From contig CM070604.1 of the NCBI GenBank assembly GCA_036346395.1, forward strand, positions 31,709,662 to 31,773,661: 64,000 nucleotides of DNA, in the 5' to 3' direction. This document shows, in pieces, positions 23,337-36,269 of the stretch (position 1 is the first letter of the stretch; each line of letters opens with the position of its first letter). The position numbers and the translations under genes were made by a program. The stretch comes from Hsuehochloa calcarea (taxonomy: Eukaryota > Streptophyta > Magnoliopsida > Poales > Poaceae). The notes under the pieces were generated by a model. The model saw only the letters and a program-made list of their open reading frames with translations, was not told the origin of the DNA and ran no database searches.

Positions 23337-25550
23337 TAGACCCTATGACTAGAGATTTGCATGCAGCCTGCTTCGCTGATGGTATATTTGATGAGGATAG
23401 TTTTCCGTCATTAGGGGGAAATCAACCTCTTGATGAAAAATATCGGGAAATAGAGAAGTCCAGAAGAAAATTGAAATCCATGGACATTACCCGCGCACTA
23501 GTGAAGCAAATAGAGAATTCTAGAAGATAATTGATTTACAACCATTAGCGAATCAACTGCCTGACCACTTTAGTGATTTGAAGAGCGTGACCAAGTCGTA
23601 TATGCATGTATGCAACACACCGAAGAGGATTGAAATATTGTTGAAGGTATCCCTAATCCCATCCTAAGGCCTTAAAAAGAACGAGAACTCCGGCCCCTTG
23701 AATCCGATATAACCGGGGACGCTTGGTGAAAAGGGATGAGAAGGACTTGACACAGACGATCACCCGGAATCAGAATGGGAGCCAATTGAGGCATGGCACC
23801 AGTATGGAACCTTCAGGAAAAGACATACCTGACACTAGTATGGAACCTTCAAAAAAGGCATACTGGATTTGAACATCCCCATGAAGGGAAACATCAGCAT
23901 AGATGCACACACATCAAAGCTGAAAAACTGAAGGGACTTGCCCCCCCCCCCAATTGGGAGCAGCGGTGTGCAAGTAGAAACATTAGAAGAATCGCCTCAT
24001 GAAGCAATATCTATAAATTATATGACCACGGGAGAATCTATGAATAGAATAACAGCCAATATCTATATTTTTTTGCAAAGAAAATTACCGCAATCGTCGA
24101 TTTTGATTCAGAGCCTGCATCGCTCTCTGAATGTAAGAAAATATAAAATTGAGAAGATTGAAAGAAGGCAATAAAAGCAAAATTATTATTTCTGAATAAA
24201 AGAGAGGTGGTTGGGCCCATGAGCTGCAAACCTCCCCATGTGCACTCCGTAGGGCATAAGTGGGTATTTGTTTAAAAGAGAAATGAAAACAATGAAGTTG
24301 TAAGACATAGAGCAAAGCTCATTGCATAAGGTTTCACTCAGCGTCCAAGAGATGATTATAAAGAAACATATTTTCTGGTTATAGGCGGAACCACCTTTTA
24401 GATATTTAATCTCAATGGTAGCTAACTTGATTTAGAAATAAAATTGATGGATGTAGTAACTACATACCTTTATGGAAATTTGGATTCTGACATTTATATG
24501 AAGGTACCTGAATGTATCCGTCCCGAACCAAGACAGAGCAAATAGAAATCTACACAGTGTGAAACTCAGAAAGTTACTGTACGGACTTAAGTAATCAGGC
24601 AGGATGTGGTACAATCAGTTGAAGCGACTTTCTATGCAAAAAAGCTACACGAATAATGAGAATAATCCCTGTGTATTTATACGACGATCACAGGATGGAT
24701 TTTGTATAATCTCATTGTATGTAAGTGATTTGAATATCATCGGATCCCTAAAAGGTATTAAGAAAGCAAGCTCTTACTTGGAGTCGGATTTCGAAATGAA
24801 AGATTTGGATAAAACCAAATATTGCCTAGGCTTACAGCTTGAGTATCCCCTGAAGGGATTTTAGTGCATCAATTAACCTACACTTAGAAAGTGTTAGAAA
24901 GGTTCGGCGTTGAAAAGACATACCCTTCGAAAGTGCCAATAGTCGGGAGATCCTTGCAGCAAGACAATGATCTGTACAGACCTAGAGAAGAGGGGGAGAA
25001 AGTTCTAGGACCGGAATTCCAATACTTAAGTGCAATAGAGGCACTCGTGTATTTAGCAATCTATGCTAGATCGGATATTGCATTTATCGTGAACCTATTA
25101 GCAAGTTATAGTGCCAAAGGAATCAAAGATCTTAGTCTATTCTACATAAAGAACAAGACATATCTATAAATGGCTATGAAGATGGCGGGTACCTATCAGA
25201 CCTGCATATAGCCAAGTCACAAATAGGCTATGTATTCCTATGTGGTGGAATTGCAATTCCATTGAAATCGTCTAAGCAAAGTCTTGTATCAACTTCGATA
25301 AACCACTCGAAAATCATAGCATTGTACGAGGTCTCACAAGAATGTGTTTGGCTTCAGCGGGTGACTCACCACATCTAGCAGTCATGTGGATTGAATACCG
25401 CATAAACCCACACTATTATTTACAAAAATAATGCAGCTTGTGTTGCACAAGTGTAGATGGGTTATGTGTGGAGTCCTATCACAAAGCATATAAACATCAA
25501 GTTCTTCTATTCTCATGAATCGCAAAAGATAGACGAAATTAAAATATTGT
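23337..25550 (+). pseudogene. Ty1/copia integrase end, RT and RNase H (second part)
   Basis: The copia frame broken at 2041 resumes with DPMTRDLHAACFADGIFDED, the usual region after the integrase core. RT follows in fragments from about 24030, with KWVFV near 24265. The catalytic box at 24718-24729 reads YVSD instead of YVDD, within LYVSDLNIIG (open frame 24604-24864). RNase H runs from about 24890 to 25550, including the 24891-25169 open frame. Many stops are present. The frame is interrupted by a solo LTR at 25551 and resumes at 27443. Confidence 0.85.
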
Positions 25551-27437
25551 TGTAGGACCGGAAAGGCGACTGAGGGGGTGAATAGGCGCTTTCAAAACTT
25601 TCTCGCCTAAATCAAATTCAACACGAACTTCACTTCTTTAGCTATGAAAGCTAAGAAGATCGGTAAGCACACAATGAAGCCTTGTGCTGAATTCGATAAC
25701 CCCCGACAACCACACGACACAAATGTGGAGACTTAAACTCAAAGGGTTGATCAGGCACAGCGGCGGTCGGACCGGTTACCAAGGGCGGTCGACCCGACGC
25801 TCAACCAATGATCCGACCGGCAACTAGCTTGCGGTCGGACCGGTGGACAACGTTCGACCCGCGATGCAATGATCTGAATATCTGGCGGTCGGACCGCCGT
25901 TACAAAGACCGGTCGACCGGTTCATCCAATCTTCAAAAATCCATCCCAAATCCAAAACGAAATTTGATCCAACTTTTGATTCAACCAATGAAACTTGACC
26001 AAATTTCGAGCACACCTCCCTAATGATATTGGAGACCTATTTCTAGCGACGATCCTTCAGATCCACTTCGCAGAAACAAACTCTCAAGGATTAGACAAAG
26101 AAGTGCACAAACCCTAGAAATATGAAAAACTTTGATTCAAGACTTGCTTGTGGGGGTTGATGGTCTAGATGATCCTAGGAGTACTCCCACACATCAAAGC
26201 AAGACACAAAGGGTCAAAAGACCAAGTTTAAACACTTGAATCAAGGAAGCATAAAATTCATTCAAATGAGAGAAGAACACAAAAGAGGAGACAAATGATC
26301 TCACAAGCAAGCATCACAAGATTGATTGATCTCACAAGATGCTTACAAAGCCACTCCAACAAGGAGGACAAGAGCTCACCCAATGAGCATACAATCTCTC
26401 CCTCTCTTCCTCTCCAAACCCTAACCCTAGAAAAGGCAAGGGGGAAACCAAATGAATGCCTCCTAAATTTTCCTTCTCCCCCTTTCCTATTTATACTAGA
26501 GAGGACTAGAGTCACATTTGGGCCCCACTCACACATGGGACCCACACAAATCTGTTGAAGCAATCGCCTGCTTCACCACGTGTAGGTTGATCAGCGGTTC
26601 TCATCGACGCCAAGCCTCTCTTGTCCGAATCCCATCGGAACCTCCCAGAGACTCGCACCGATATCCGCACCGCCTGATCCAACCAAATTGCATCAACCAC
26701 CGCTCGATCCATCTTGCCCATCTCGCACCATGCTTGAGTCACACGACCTCACCCAGATCCATGATCGCTCGACCTCGGCTCTCCAAGCGTAGTCCCGATC
26801 CACCCACCGTTGACGTCGTTGACCTGCAAGCCACCTGCACAGCAATAGACAAACAAACCATTTCCGGGAACAAGTTCTTCACAACTTGACCCACGTTAGT
26901 TCCGCAATGCAATATACATCAATAAAGCATTGATAACTAAACATAAACCACATTGAAACCACATCAATGCAAACTTGGCTCACCTCCAAGTCAAAGCCGG
27001 TCTGACCGCCCCACAAGGCCGGTCCGACCGATTTCAGGCCGGTCGGACCGCTCCCACAACGGCGGTCAGACCGGTCAAAAGGACTTAGCCAAAATTCTAG
27101 CTTGAAAATCCGAAACCTTCTGGAATTTTCAACTCAATAGAACTTTTGACTGAGCTCCAAAATGATGCAACCACATCCGTGAGACTCCTCACCGCTTACA
27201 CAACCTATTTTTGGACTAGCTCCAAAAACCAATTTTAGGTCAGGCCGGTCCGACCGGCCACCACTGTCGGTCCGATCAGTCCACTCAAGCGGTCCGACCG
27301 CTTAAACCACCGGTCGACCGCTGTGGTCCGACAAAGATGAAGCAAACCCCGAAAACGCAAGATTTTGCAAACCAACAAAGCCATTGCCAATTGACTCATC
27401 ATCCTAAGATCGTGCACATATCCTCACGATATCCACA
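25551..27437 (-). mobile_element. Solo LTR, same family as the gag-only element
   Basis: The 1887-bp LTR is flanked by perfect target duplication ATTGT (25546-25550 and 27438-27442). On the plus strand it starts TGTAGGACCGG and ends GATATCCACA. Orientation is minus, inferred from the complete element at 32868-40729. It contains three clusters of CGGTC-N-GACCG motifs (25757-25922, 26995-27085, 27240-27332) and a minus-strand TATA box at 26488-26495. No coding content. Confidence 0.95.
26488..26495 (-). promoter_or_regulatory. TATA box of the solo LTR
   Basis: The minus strand reads TATAAATA within AGTATAAATAGG. The same box occurs in the sister LTRs at 33798-33805 and 39782-39789. Confidence 0.7.
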
Positions 27438-27807
27438 ATTGTATACTAAATCATATGAAAATCTTGCAGATTTATTCACTAAATCACTTCTAGCATTCAG
27501 AGGGAATTGGAATGATGACACTTAGAGAAGTGCAGAATTTAGGGGGGGAGGAATCTTCACAGACTCACTATTAATATTTGATCATGAAATTCGAGTATCC
27601 AAATAATGAATTCTAGAGATTAAAAGAAATTGGGTGGATTGTACTCTTTTTCCTTTAAGGAATTTTCCTGAAGTTTCTCTGCTAAGGTTTTTAACAAGGT
27701 AATTCGTGCAACGCAGCAGAACTTGTATCATGTACTTTTTCTCTAAATTTTTTCTACTAGGTTTTTATGTGGTTTTGACGAGGTGAGGATGGGTGCCCAA
27801 GAGGGAG
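27438..27807 (+). pseudogene. Copia RNase H end and 3' untranslated region
   Basis: After the solo LTR the copia frame resumes with the family C-terminal motif ENLADLFTKSL at about 27460-27490. It ends near 27565. The following 240 bp contain CTCTTTTTCC and repeated AAGGTTTTTAA-type phrases that are usual between the stop codon and the 3' LTR in several copia lineages. AAGAGGGAGGT near 27797 may be the polypurine tract. Confidence 0.65.
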
Positions 27808-28045
27808 GTTGGGAAATCATGAGTTTGACCGAGCAGTCGGCTCATGTATGGGTGCTTCATCCAAAACCCTAGTAAGGTCTGTAATATATAAATAAGTGGT
27901 ACTATTTATTGTAAAAAGCGGATCGTTTGAAGAGTAATAAAGAGAAGTAAAAAGTCTCATACATCTCTGTATCCAATATATTATTTTATTTTTGTGTTCT
28001 TGTATTATTTAATATAGTTTTATATTTATTTACCAAATAATTATT
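27808..28045 (+). repeat. Probable short 3' LTR of the copia element
   Basis: The sequence after the possible polypurine tract begins TGGGAAATC. It contains a TATA-like ATATATAAATAAG and AT-rich 3' sequence. Boundaries are uncertain. It does not resemble the LTR piece at 983-1345, so either the boundary or the unity of the element is in doubt. Confidence 0.3.
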
Positions 28046-28869
28046 GGAACTTGACTCGCTAACGCGCCAGTTCCACATAAACTTAAAACGGAGTGTCACT
28101 ATCGCGCCCGTGTGTTTTGGCTGGTAACGTACAAGACCGTTAGTGGTGTGGTCAAGGAATCCAAAGTGCACGAGAAGGCGCGGCGCGGCTATACATCCAT
28201 CTGCCCCTACAGACACCGATAAGGACCAGTCCAGACCGTGCAGGCAGGTCGAGGCAGCGATTCGACCTGTGACGGTGCGCAGACGGTGACGACGATTCGA
28301 CCAGAGCTGATCTGATTCGATGGAATTCGAATTTAACTCGCATAGGGGCTCGGTCAAACCGGACCGTATGGGCAGCACAGCAGCGGCACGTGCGTACGGC
28401 CCACGCTACCTACCCATGCTGTGTACCCAACCTTATCCGTGCGGCCACCCGAGCAGAGCCTCCGCGAAGCTGCCTCTCGCTTCTCCTTCGGGTCGATATC
28501 CCGTCCGCACCAACCGGCAAATCCACGGAAAAACAATGAATCCTGAGTTTTTTTTTTCGGGGAAGAAGCAATTAATGAATCGTATCGACCAACGTGGAAA
28601 TTATAGGCTGAATCAACAAAAAAAAATTAATAATATTATTATAAAAAAATAAGTAATCATTTTTTAAAAACAAAATTAGACAAAATATCCCTACCGCTAT
28701 TTGAAATGACAAAATATTCCTATAGTCATTCCAAACGACGACGAGCACCAAAACAGCGCAGGGATGTCCCTATCCTGTCGCCATTTCAACTAGCGATAAA
28801 GAACCTTCACCTGTTTGTTTAACTGTCTATTTCCGATTATATATATTTTGGACAAAACATAATAATATT
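28046..28869. other. Unassigned sequence, no gene seen
   Basis: Moderately GC-rich to about 28540, then AT-rich. Frames such as 28320-28652 resemble no known protein. This may be old flanking DNA or an unrecognised element. Confidence 0.5.
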
Positions 28870-29026
28870 AAAAAATATTCAGCACAACGTCAACACATTT
28901 TTTGTCGATAAATCACAACGATATGAGAACAATCAGCGCAACGTCCTCACATGTTTTGTCGACAAATCACACTGATATTACAAAACATACACCACAACAT
29001 CATCACCGACCTGTTTGATAAATTAG
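28870..29026. repeat. Tandem repeat, unit about 54 bp, three copies
   Basis: Landmarks CAGCACAACGTC (28880), CAGCGCAACGTC (28934) and CACCACAACATC (28990) recur at 54-56 bp, each followed by TTTTGTCGAtAAATCAC-like sequence. The third copy is cut at the CACTA end. Confidence 0.7.
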
Positions 29027-29435
29027 CACTACTACGGAAAAGATAATCACAGACGGTTCAAAATCGTCATCACAGATGGTATCTTGAACCGTCTAACTTT
29101 ATGGGTCAGGCTGCATCTCCTTGCCGAACCACGTCGAGGAATCGAGTGCAGTCGCTCGAGCTAGGTGTAGGGAGGGCACAGGGAGAGACTGATTGAAGAC
29201 AAGACGAGTGGCTATAATATATAAGAACAATGCCAAAATATTTCGCCTCCCACGCACGCGTTCAAAAGTTTTGCCCTCCCGCGCTGTGGATCACAGACTG
29301 TTTGTGATGTAATATCACATACGGTTCTTGTTCAGAACCGTCTCTGATACTTCACAGACAGTTTTCAATATGAACCGTCTGTGACTTAACCATGACTAAA
29401 CAAATACCTAACTCCCTGATTTTACCATGACTTGA
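29027..29435 (+). mobile_element. CACTA (En/Spm) transposon terminal fragment
   Basis: CACTACTACGGAAAAG matches a CACTA terminus. It is followed by subterminal repeats in both orientations, such as ATCACAGACGGTTC, TTGAACCGTCT, AGAACCGTCTCTGAT and GAACCGTCTGTGAC, up to about 29395. No transposase and no opposite terminus were found. The copia LTR at 29436 follows directly. It may be one end of an element cut by that insertion, or a truncated relic. Confidence 0.7.
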
Positions 29436-30963
29436 TGTTGGAAATAAGCCCTTGAGGCAATCATAAAGATGATTATATTTCATTATGTTTATAACATTGG
29501 ATAATGTGTTATCTTCTTCATGGAATAATATCAATAATATTTATATCCAGTATGAGACTTGATTGTGAAACTATATATTTCTGCGATGATTATTCTTAAA
29601 TGTTCCTTGGTTGAAAACATATGAGAACACATATGAATACACTAGCATATGTATTGGTTGATGACTATGTTTCACAGGTCATGGATATGGAGATATCAAA
29701 CCAATAATATGGGCACATGTTAAAGAACATGTTGGAAAAGACCCACCTTGAGACACTGTTGAGATTAATGATGATGTATAATCCTAAGACCTGAGATCAG
29801 TATGGTTTCCTACATGTGTAGTAGCACTCTTAGGGGTTGACAAACGCTACTCGTAACAGGGTAGTTATAAAGGTAGCTTTCGGGTATGCTATGAAATATA
29901 CGGACGGATGTGACTGGTCGGATATGGGATTTGCCACTCCTAACATGACAGGAGAGATGTCTCTAGGCCCCTTTTTGTGGTCGGATAAAGAAAGTGCATG
30001 TCCATTCCACTAGTGGTCGAAGTGTCGGCCACATGAAGTTATTCGATACTTGATCGAAAAAGTATTGAACAGTCCATGGATGATACGACATCTCACCCGG
30101 AGTTCAACCAGACATCGTGAGGCAAAGGAAGAATACACGAGAAGGTTTTTCAGTTCGATCAGATACGGACTAGTCGTATGGAGATACAAGCTGGTCATAG
30201 GCTAGTCGAACATGGTCACTAAGTGGTCGAAACCTGGTTGTAAGGAGTTACGAATTGGTCGAGACCAAATATGAACTAGTCGTATAGAGATACGAGCTGG
30301 TTGTTAGTGATATAGACCTGGTCATAGATCATATTGAGTTAATATTCGTCTGATATATTCTATGTGTGTTTAGGAATCATTATGTGCTGGTAGGTGTTGC
30401 TAACGACTAGTGGTCGGAAAAGAGTTTCTGAGTCACAACCGATTACACATGAACCTATAGGGTCGCACACTTAAAGGGCTAGGATTTGATTTGGATGGTG
30501 ATCTGAATTCTTGTAGGCCACGAGTTCCTAATGGGTCTCAAGTACGAGACCCCTTATGGATGCTTATAAATAGAGGGCCAGTGGCAAGGGGTGTGATGAT
30601 CTTTTGAAGAACACCTGAAACCCTAATAGCCACGTTTTCCTCAATCACGCCGCTGGTGCTAGCACTCCAGCACGTGGTTCCCCTGCCCCGTACGAGTGGA
30701 TACCTTCGAGGTGTTGTTGCGAAGCATCAGCACTAGGACGATCCGCAACTCAGTACGACCACTCGGAGGAGCAGACGCACGGCGAGTATGACTACTCAGA
30801 GGAGCAGATGTGTGGCGAGTACGACTACGACCGCATCAACTCGCTACATCGACTCTACTTCCGCTACGAGTCGGCGCGTCTAGTGGTAATCTCGTGATCT
30901 ATTACTAGCGGAGGTTCCTTGGTTGCGTCGTAAAATTTTATTTTGTGCTATCGTAGCCTTCCA
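29436..30963 (+). repeat. 5' LTR of the copia element
   Basis: It starts TGTTGGAAATAAGCCC, a common grass copia LTR start, and ends near GTAGCCTTCCA. It has a TATA box (30565-30572). Positions 29943-30315 match the old copia LTR pieces at 1-19 and 983-1345. It contains many short repeats of the type TAGTCG/TGGTCG with GAGATACGAGCTGG. Confidence 0.75.
30565..30572 (+). promoter_or_regulatory. TATA box of the copia LTR
   Basis: TATAAATA lies in GCTTATAAATAGAGGGCC, about 400 bp before the LTR end. Confidence 0.75.
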
Positions 30964-30964
30964 G

Positions 30965-30977
30965 TGGTCCTCAGAGC
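30965..30977 (+). other. Putative primer-binding site
   Basis: TGGTCCTCAGAGC resembles the Met-tRNA site TGGTATCAGAGC, with a changed middle. It sits one base after the proposed LTR end. Confidence 0.5.
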
Positions 30978-32255
30978 CATCCCGTCTAGTTTTAAATTCG
31001 GATTAGATGCATATTGTGATATGTGGAAGTCATAGATCGTTTTTAGCGATGGTCGATATGATCGTCCATGCGCGGTGGTCGCAAGATGGCTTCATGTTCG
31101 TTATTTTGTGATCGTGCTTTCATGGTCATATCACGATTTGCCTCTACCAGTCGGTTTCTGCCATCGGGGCAGACAGTGATCGTAAAACCATTAGAGCACA
31201 CGAAGATCAATGTGGTTGATCAAATTGGAGTTTCAATCGAAAAAGACCAGATGGTTTATTGCGCTTGTTTATGATCATACTGCATAACACTCCTACCGGT
31301 CGGAATTCCGCCATCGGAGTATGCCGTAGTATGTGGTCGCATCAAGGAAATGATCAGATTGGTTTGGAATAGGGATTGTCGTGCTGAGTAATCATACTGC
31401 GCATTATAGGTTGTATGTGAATAGTATGACCCATGATGTATGAGATGCATGTATGTGTGTAATGTTCATGACATGCGAGTCATGTTTATTACCACCCAAG
31501 GCTGTCTATATTTTAATAATGGCCTGCGTGTCGACTTGTGGTGCTTCTTCACTCCTTGTAATTTATTACTAGTGCTATTAGGAATAATGGCTTAGTAGGA
31601 GTACTTGGAGGATTTGGCTACTTGGAGACATGACGAATAGGAAGCTCGGCAATGGAGATCACCATGTGGAAGGGTCATACTATATCACAATGCAATTTGA
31701 TTGTGTGTGAATGCCTTTATATTCCTGTTCATTTATTTCTATGCATGTTATTTAATTGTTTTAAATGCTTTTAACATCGTAGAAGTAAAATTCTCTCACA
31801 TAATATTAAGTTAAATTGATGCCCTGCCAATTAGTTACACCATCCAAAGTCATGTATTTTAATAGTAGGTCTTGCTAAAGCAGAGTACCATTAATATTCC
31901 TTGACTAGATGGGTTTGTGTCGGACACTTACACGCACAACATTGGTTTAACTTGACAAGGTCATCATAACAGTTATGGACTTTGGGGCATAGTGTTGGGT
32001 ACCGGAGCATAGTGATGCTGCCCAACAATAAAAGTCATATAGAGATATGATTACCAAAGGGTTGCTTACCAAATTCACTAATCTTCTAGTAGTGATGTCA
32101 ATGCTCACTAGAAGATTAACTGATTGCGGGTCTTGAATCACTAAATGTCATAAGGGGGATATGGTATTCAGTGGGAGTAACTTTATGTAGTTGTTTAATA
32201 GAAGTTACTTTTCTTGAACATATATCTTAGTTTTGTATATTTTATGTTGTAGATC
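30978..32255 (+). other. Leader of the copia element
   Basis: The region between primer site and gag ATG is AT-rich, with only short frames and no protein similarity. Confidence 0.5.
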
Positions 32256-32867
32256 ATGGCACCAACTGTTGTACCTACATCCAGTTTTGCTTTACATTCG
32301 ATAGTTGATAAGGAAAAACTGAATAGAACTAATTTTGCGGATCGGTTCCGCAAAATGAGAATTGTTCTTAGCAAGATAAAGGGAACATGTTCTAGAGGAA
32401 CCAATTCTTGATGTGCCTGCTGAGAATACTGCTGCTGCTCTTAAAACAGCCTATAAAAAGACATGTGATGAGTCCCCTAATGTTAGCTGTCTCATGCTTG
32501 CTGCCATGAACTCAGACCTTCAGAAGCAGTTTGAGAATATTGAGGCCTACGAAATGATCGTGGCGCTCAAAGGCATGTTTGAGACACAAGCAAGAACTGA
32601 GAGATATGAGATCTCAAAAAAATTGTTTGGGAGTAAGCTAGCTGAGGGTAGTCCGGTGAACCCACATGTGATCAAGATGGTTGGTTACACACAAAGCTTG
32701 GAAAGACTTAGTTTTCTACTTAGTCAAGAGTTGGCTATAGATTTGATTCTTGCTTCGCTTCCTGCAAGCTATGGGCAGTTCATTATAAACTTCCATATGA
32801 ATGGCTTAGACAAGAATTTCACCGAACTGCATATGATACTCAAGATTGCAGAGGACAACATAAAGAA
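32256..32867 (+). pseudogene. Copia gag, N-terminal part
   Basis: The ATG at 32256 opens gag. A frameshift near 32395 moves it to the frame open from 32413 to the insertion. The phrases LQKQFENIEAYEMIVALKGMF, then RTERYEISKKLF, SFLLSQELAIDLILASLPASY and MNGLDKNFTELHMILK are characteristic of copia gag (UBN2/retrotran-gag type). Gag would form the virus-like particle. The frame is cut after ILKIAEDNIK by the insertion at 32868 and continues at 40735. Confidence 0.85.
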
Positions 32868-34744
32868 TGTAGGACCGGAAAGGCGACTGAGGGGGGGTGA
32901 ATAGGCGCTTTCACAATTTTCTCGCCTAAGTCGAATTCAACACGAACTTTACTCCTTTAGCTATGAGAGCTAAGAAGATCGAGAAGCACAATGAAAGCCT
33001 TGTGCCGAACTCGACAAACCCCGACAACCACACGACACAAATGTGGAGACTTAAACTCAAAGGGTTGACTGGCAGGCGCGGTCGACCGGCTACCACAAAG
33101 GGCGGACCGACGCTCAACCAATGGCCGACCGAAGAACTAATCGGCGGTCGGACCGGTGGACAACGGTTCGACCCGGCAGAAGATAATGTCTGAATATACG
33201 GGCGGTCGGACCGCCGTTACAAGACCGGTCAGACCGGTTCAGTCCAGTACTGAAAAATCCACCCCAAATCCAAAACGAAATTTGATCCAACTTTTGATTC
33301 AACCAATGAAACTTGACCAAATTTCGAGCACACCTCCCTAATGATATTGGAGACCTATTTCTAGCGACGATCCTTCAGATCCACTTCAGAAACAATCTCT
33401 CAAGGATTTAAACGAAGAAGTGCACAAACCCTAGAAATATGAAAATCTTTGATTCAAGACTTGCTTGTGGGGATTGATGGTCTAGATGATTCTAGGAGTA
33501 TTCCCACACACCAAAGCAAGACAAAAGGGTCAAGAGACCAAGTAAAACCCTTGAATCAAGGAAGCACCAAGTTCATCCAAATGAGAGAAGAACACAAAGA
33601 GGAGACAAATGATCTCTCAAGCAAGCATCACAAGATTGATTGATCTCACAAGATGCTTACAAAGCCACTCCAACAAGGAGGACAAGAGCTCACTCAAGGA
33701 GCATACAATCTCTCCTCTCTTCCTCTCCAAACCCTAACCCTAGAAAAGCAAGGGGAAACCAAATGAATGCCTCAAAGGTTTTCCTTCTCCCCTTTCCTAT
33801 TTATACTAGAGAGGACTAGAGTTACACAATTGGGGCCCACTCACCTATGGGACCCACATACTAATCTGTTGAAGCAATCGCCGCTTCACCACGTAGGTTG
33901 ATCACGGTTCTCATCGACGCCAAGCCTCTCTTGTCCGAATCCCCGGAACCTCCCGAGACTCGCACCGATATCCACACCGCCGATCCAACCAAATTGCATC
34001 AACCACCCGCTCGATCCATCTTGTCCATTCGCACCATGCTTGAGTCACACGACCACCCGGTATCCTCGATCGCTCGACCTCGGCTCTCCAAGCGTAGTCC
34101 CGATCCACTCACCGCTGACGCCGCTGACTGCAAGCCACCGCACAAAGAATAGACAAACAAACCGCTTCCGGAACAAGTTCTTCACAACTTGACCCACGCC
34201 ATTTCCGCAATGCGATATACATCAATAAAGCATTGAAGTTCATAGAATAACACACTCGTAACAACCTCAATGCAACACTTGGCTCACTTCCAGTGATCGC
34301 GGTCCGATCGCCCGACGGGGCGGTCCGACCGATTTCATGCCGGTCGGACCGCTCCCACAACGGCGGTCGGACCGGTCCAAAGGACTTAGCCAAAATTCAA
34401 GCGAGAAATTCCGAAACCTTCTGGAAATTTCAACTCAATAGAACTTTTGACTGGGAGCTCCAAAAATGATGAAACCACATCCAGGAGACTCCCCTCACTT
34501 GCCTACACAACCTATTTTTGGATTAGCTCCAAAATCCAAAGTTAGGTCAAGCCGGTCCGACCGGCCTCCATTGCCGGTCCGACCGTCCCACGGGCGGTCT
34601 GACCGCCCCACTCCACCGGTCAGACCGCATGTGGTCTGACAGCAAGAAGCAAACCCCGAAAACGCGAGATTTTGCAAACCAACAATGCCATTGCCAATTG
34701 ACTCATCATCCTGAGATCGTGCACATATCCTCACGATATCCACA
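32868..34744 (-). repeat. 3' LTR of the gag-only element
   Basis: On the plus strand it runs TGTAGGACCGG to GATATCCACA. CGGTC-N-GACCG clusters are at about 33078-33240, 34298-34380 and 34548-34632. The minus-strand TATA box is at 33798-33805. Confidence 0.95.
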
Positions 34745-34753
34745 ATCTCCCTT
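34745..34753 (-). other. Polypurine tract of the gag-only element
   Basis: The minus strand reads AAGGGAGAT directly before the 3' LTR. Confidence 0.75.
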
Positions 34754-36269
34754 GATGAACACATTGGCAATTTCAAGAAAATGTGGTTTTTCAAATTGAA
34801 AAGTAAAAATCGCGTTTTAGATAAAGGCACAACTTGGTCCATAAGCAAGAAAAAGCTTAGGAAGCGACCAAGTCGGCTTCGTAATAGTGAAGGCAAGTGA
34901 GATAAGGCATTGAACGCACAAAAGGATTCAAAATCCGTAAGATGGCCAAAAATCTCACTAAGGTCCATATGAAAGACAATAAGTTCTATTTGACCTTTGA
35001 TCATTGTGAGTCTTCTTGAATTTCAATTCAAATCGTAAAAAAGGCAATAAAACCCAGAGACTCAACTCACTATGATCACAAATTTTCAAAAGGTTCACAA
35101 AATTTTGTGTGTGTGTGTGTGTGTGTGTGTTCTTTTATGCATGAAACCTTATGTGAACCAAAAGCTCCAAAGCAAAGATTTTCTTCAATCCTTCTCCCCT
35201 TTGACAATGAATTCATCAAGATGCATGAGAGAAGAACGAGCATGAAGAAATGACTTTATTTGAAATTAAGCAAAAGGAGCCATGACCATTATCTATGTAG
35301 ACAAGACAAGACATATACCAAGCCATATAAAGAGTAGAAGCTATATTCAATCATGGCAAAACATGTATCGCAAAGCTAAAACCAAGATAGCGTAAACTGA
35401 TATTAATGTAATTAAAACCATGAAAGGTTGCTCAATGTCATAGATTCACTAAAAGCAACCAAAAATGAGTCAAGCCATGTCTATAAGCGAAAGAGACTCA
35501 AAACAGAATTGAGGCACTTTGAGCATTAAGAGAATTCTTTTGAAGCAAAGCTCAAGCACTTAGCCCTTTTGTGCAAATTTTCTTTTCTTTCTCTTCTTTT
35601 TTTTATTGTGCTAGATCTCAAGCCTTGCAGCGACCATCTCAAGCTTAAAAGCTTAAAAGAGTGGTCTAGGTCATCCAAAACTCCCCGAGTTCATGCCTAG
35701 TGCAATGGCAAGCCGTCTCATGAGAAAGGATTGGTGAGATCAGCTTTTTCGCACGTAAAATCCTTTTTTCATTTGCTTGACTTAAGAAGATAAAAGCTCA
35801 TTTTTCATCTCAAAGTAAGTTCAAGACTCAATTCACTTGTAAGACATGGCAAGAATCATAAGAGGATCACTAGAGCAAAACTAGTCACAAGATCCAACAA
35901 GACATGATTCGATTCAATTTGCTCACGATATAAAGCTAGCAAGGGAAAAGCTAAGCCAAAACACGAAGAGCCATAAAAGAAGTCCAATGGACTATCACTT
36001 GATATGACAAGGTATAGAGTATGAAATCAAGCCATACAAGGATAATACTCAAAGCTCCACAATTTTTATTATGCAATGCATGACATTTGAAATAAAAATG
36101 CATTATGATACAATGAAAATGAAAAAGCAAATTCCTCAAAACATCCAAGCCTCAAGATCGGATTTGAGATAGAAAATCTGGGTGTCCAAGATCGAGATGG
36201 ACGATGCCCGAATAGCAAAAGAAGCAAAGAAAAATGATTAGGCACAAAATCATAAGAATGCCCATGAGC
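34754..36269 (-). other. Non-coding 3' internal region of the gag-only element
   Basis: No frame resembles pol. It is AT-rich, with a (GT)n run at 35106-35130. It occupies the place where pol would be in an autonomous element. Confidence 0.6.
35106..35130. repeat. (GT)n microsatellite
   Basis: 25 bp of GT dinucleotide. Confidence 0.95.

Noticed and set aside
25757..25922. CGGTCGGACCG repeats as CACTA subterminal repeats
   Set aside because: They lie inside LTRs defined by TG..CA ends, 5-bp duplications, a primer site and a polypurine tract. No CACTA termini flank them.
28320..28652. 110-codon plus-strand frame
   Set aside because: No recognisable domain, opposite-strand frames are also open, and no promoter or splice structure is evident.
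32090..32100. Possible opposite CACTA terminus (AGTAGTG)
   Set aside because: Only a few bases match, with no subterminal repeats around it, and it lies in the copia leader.
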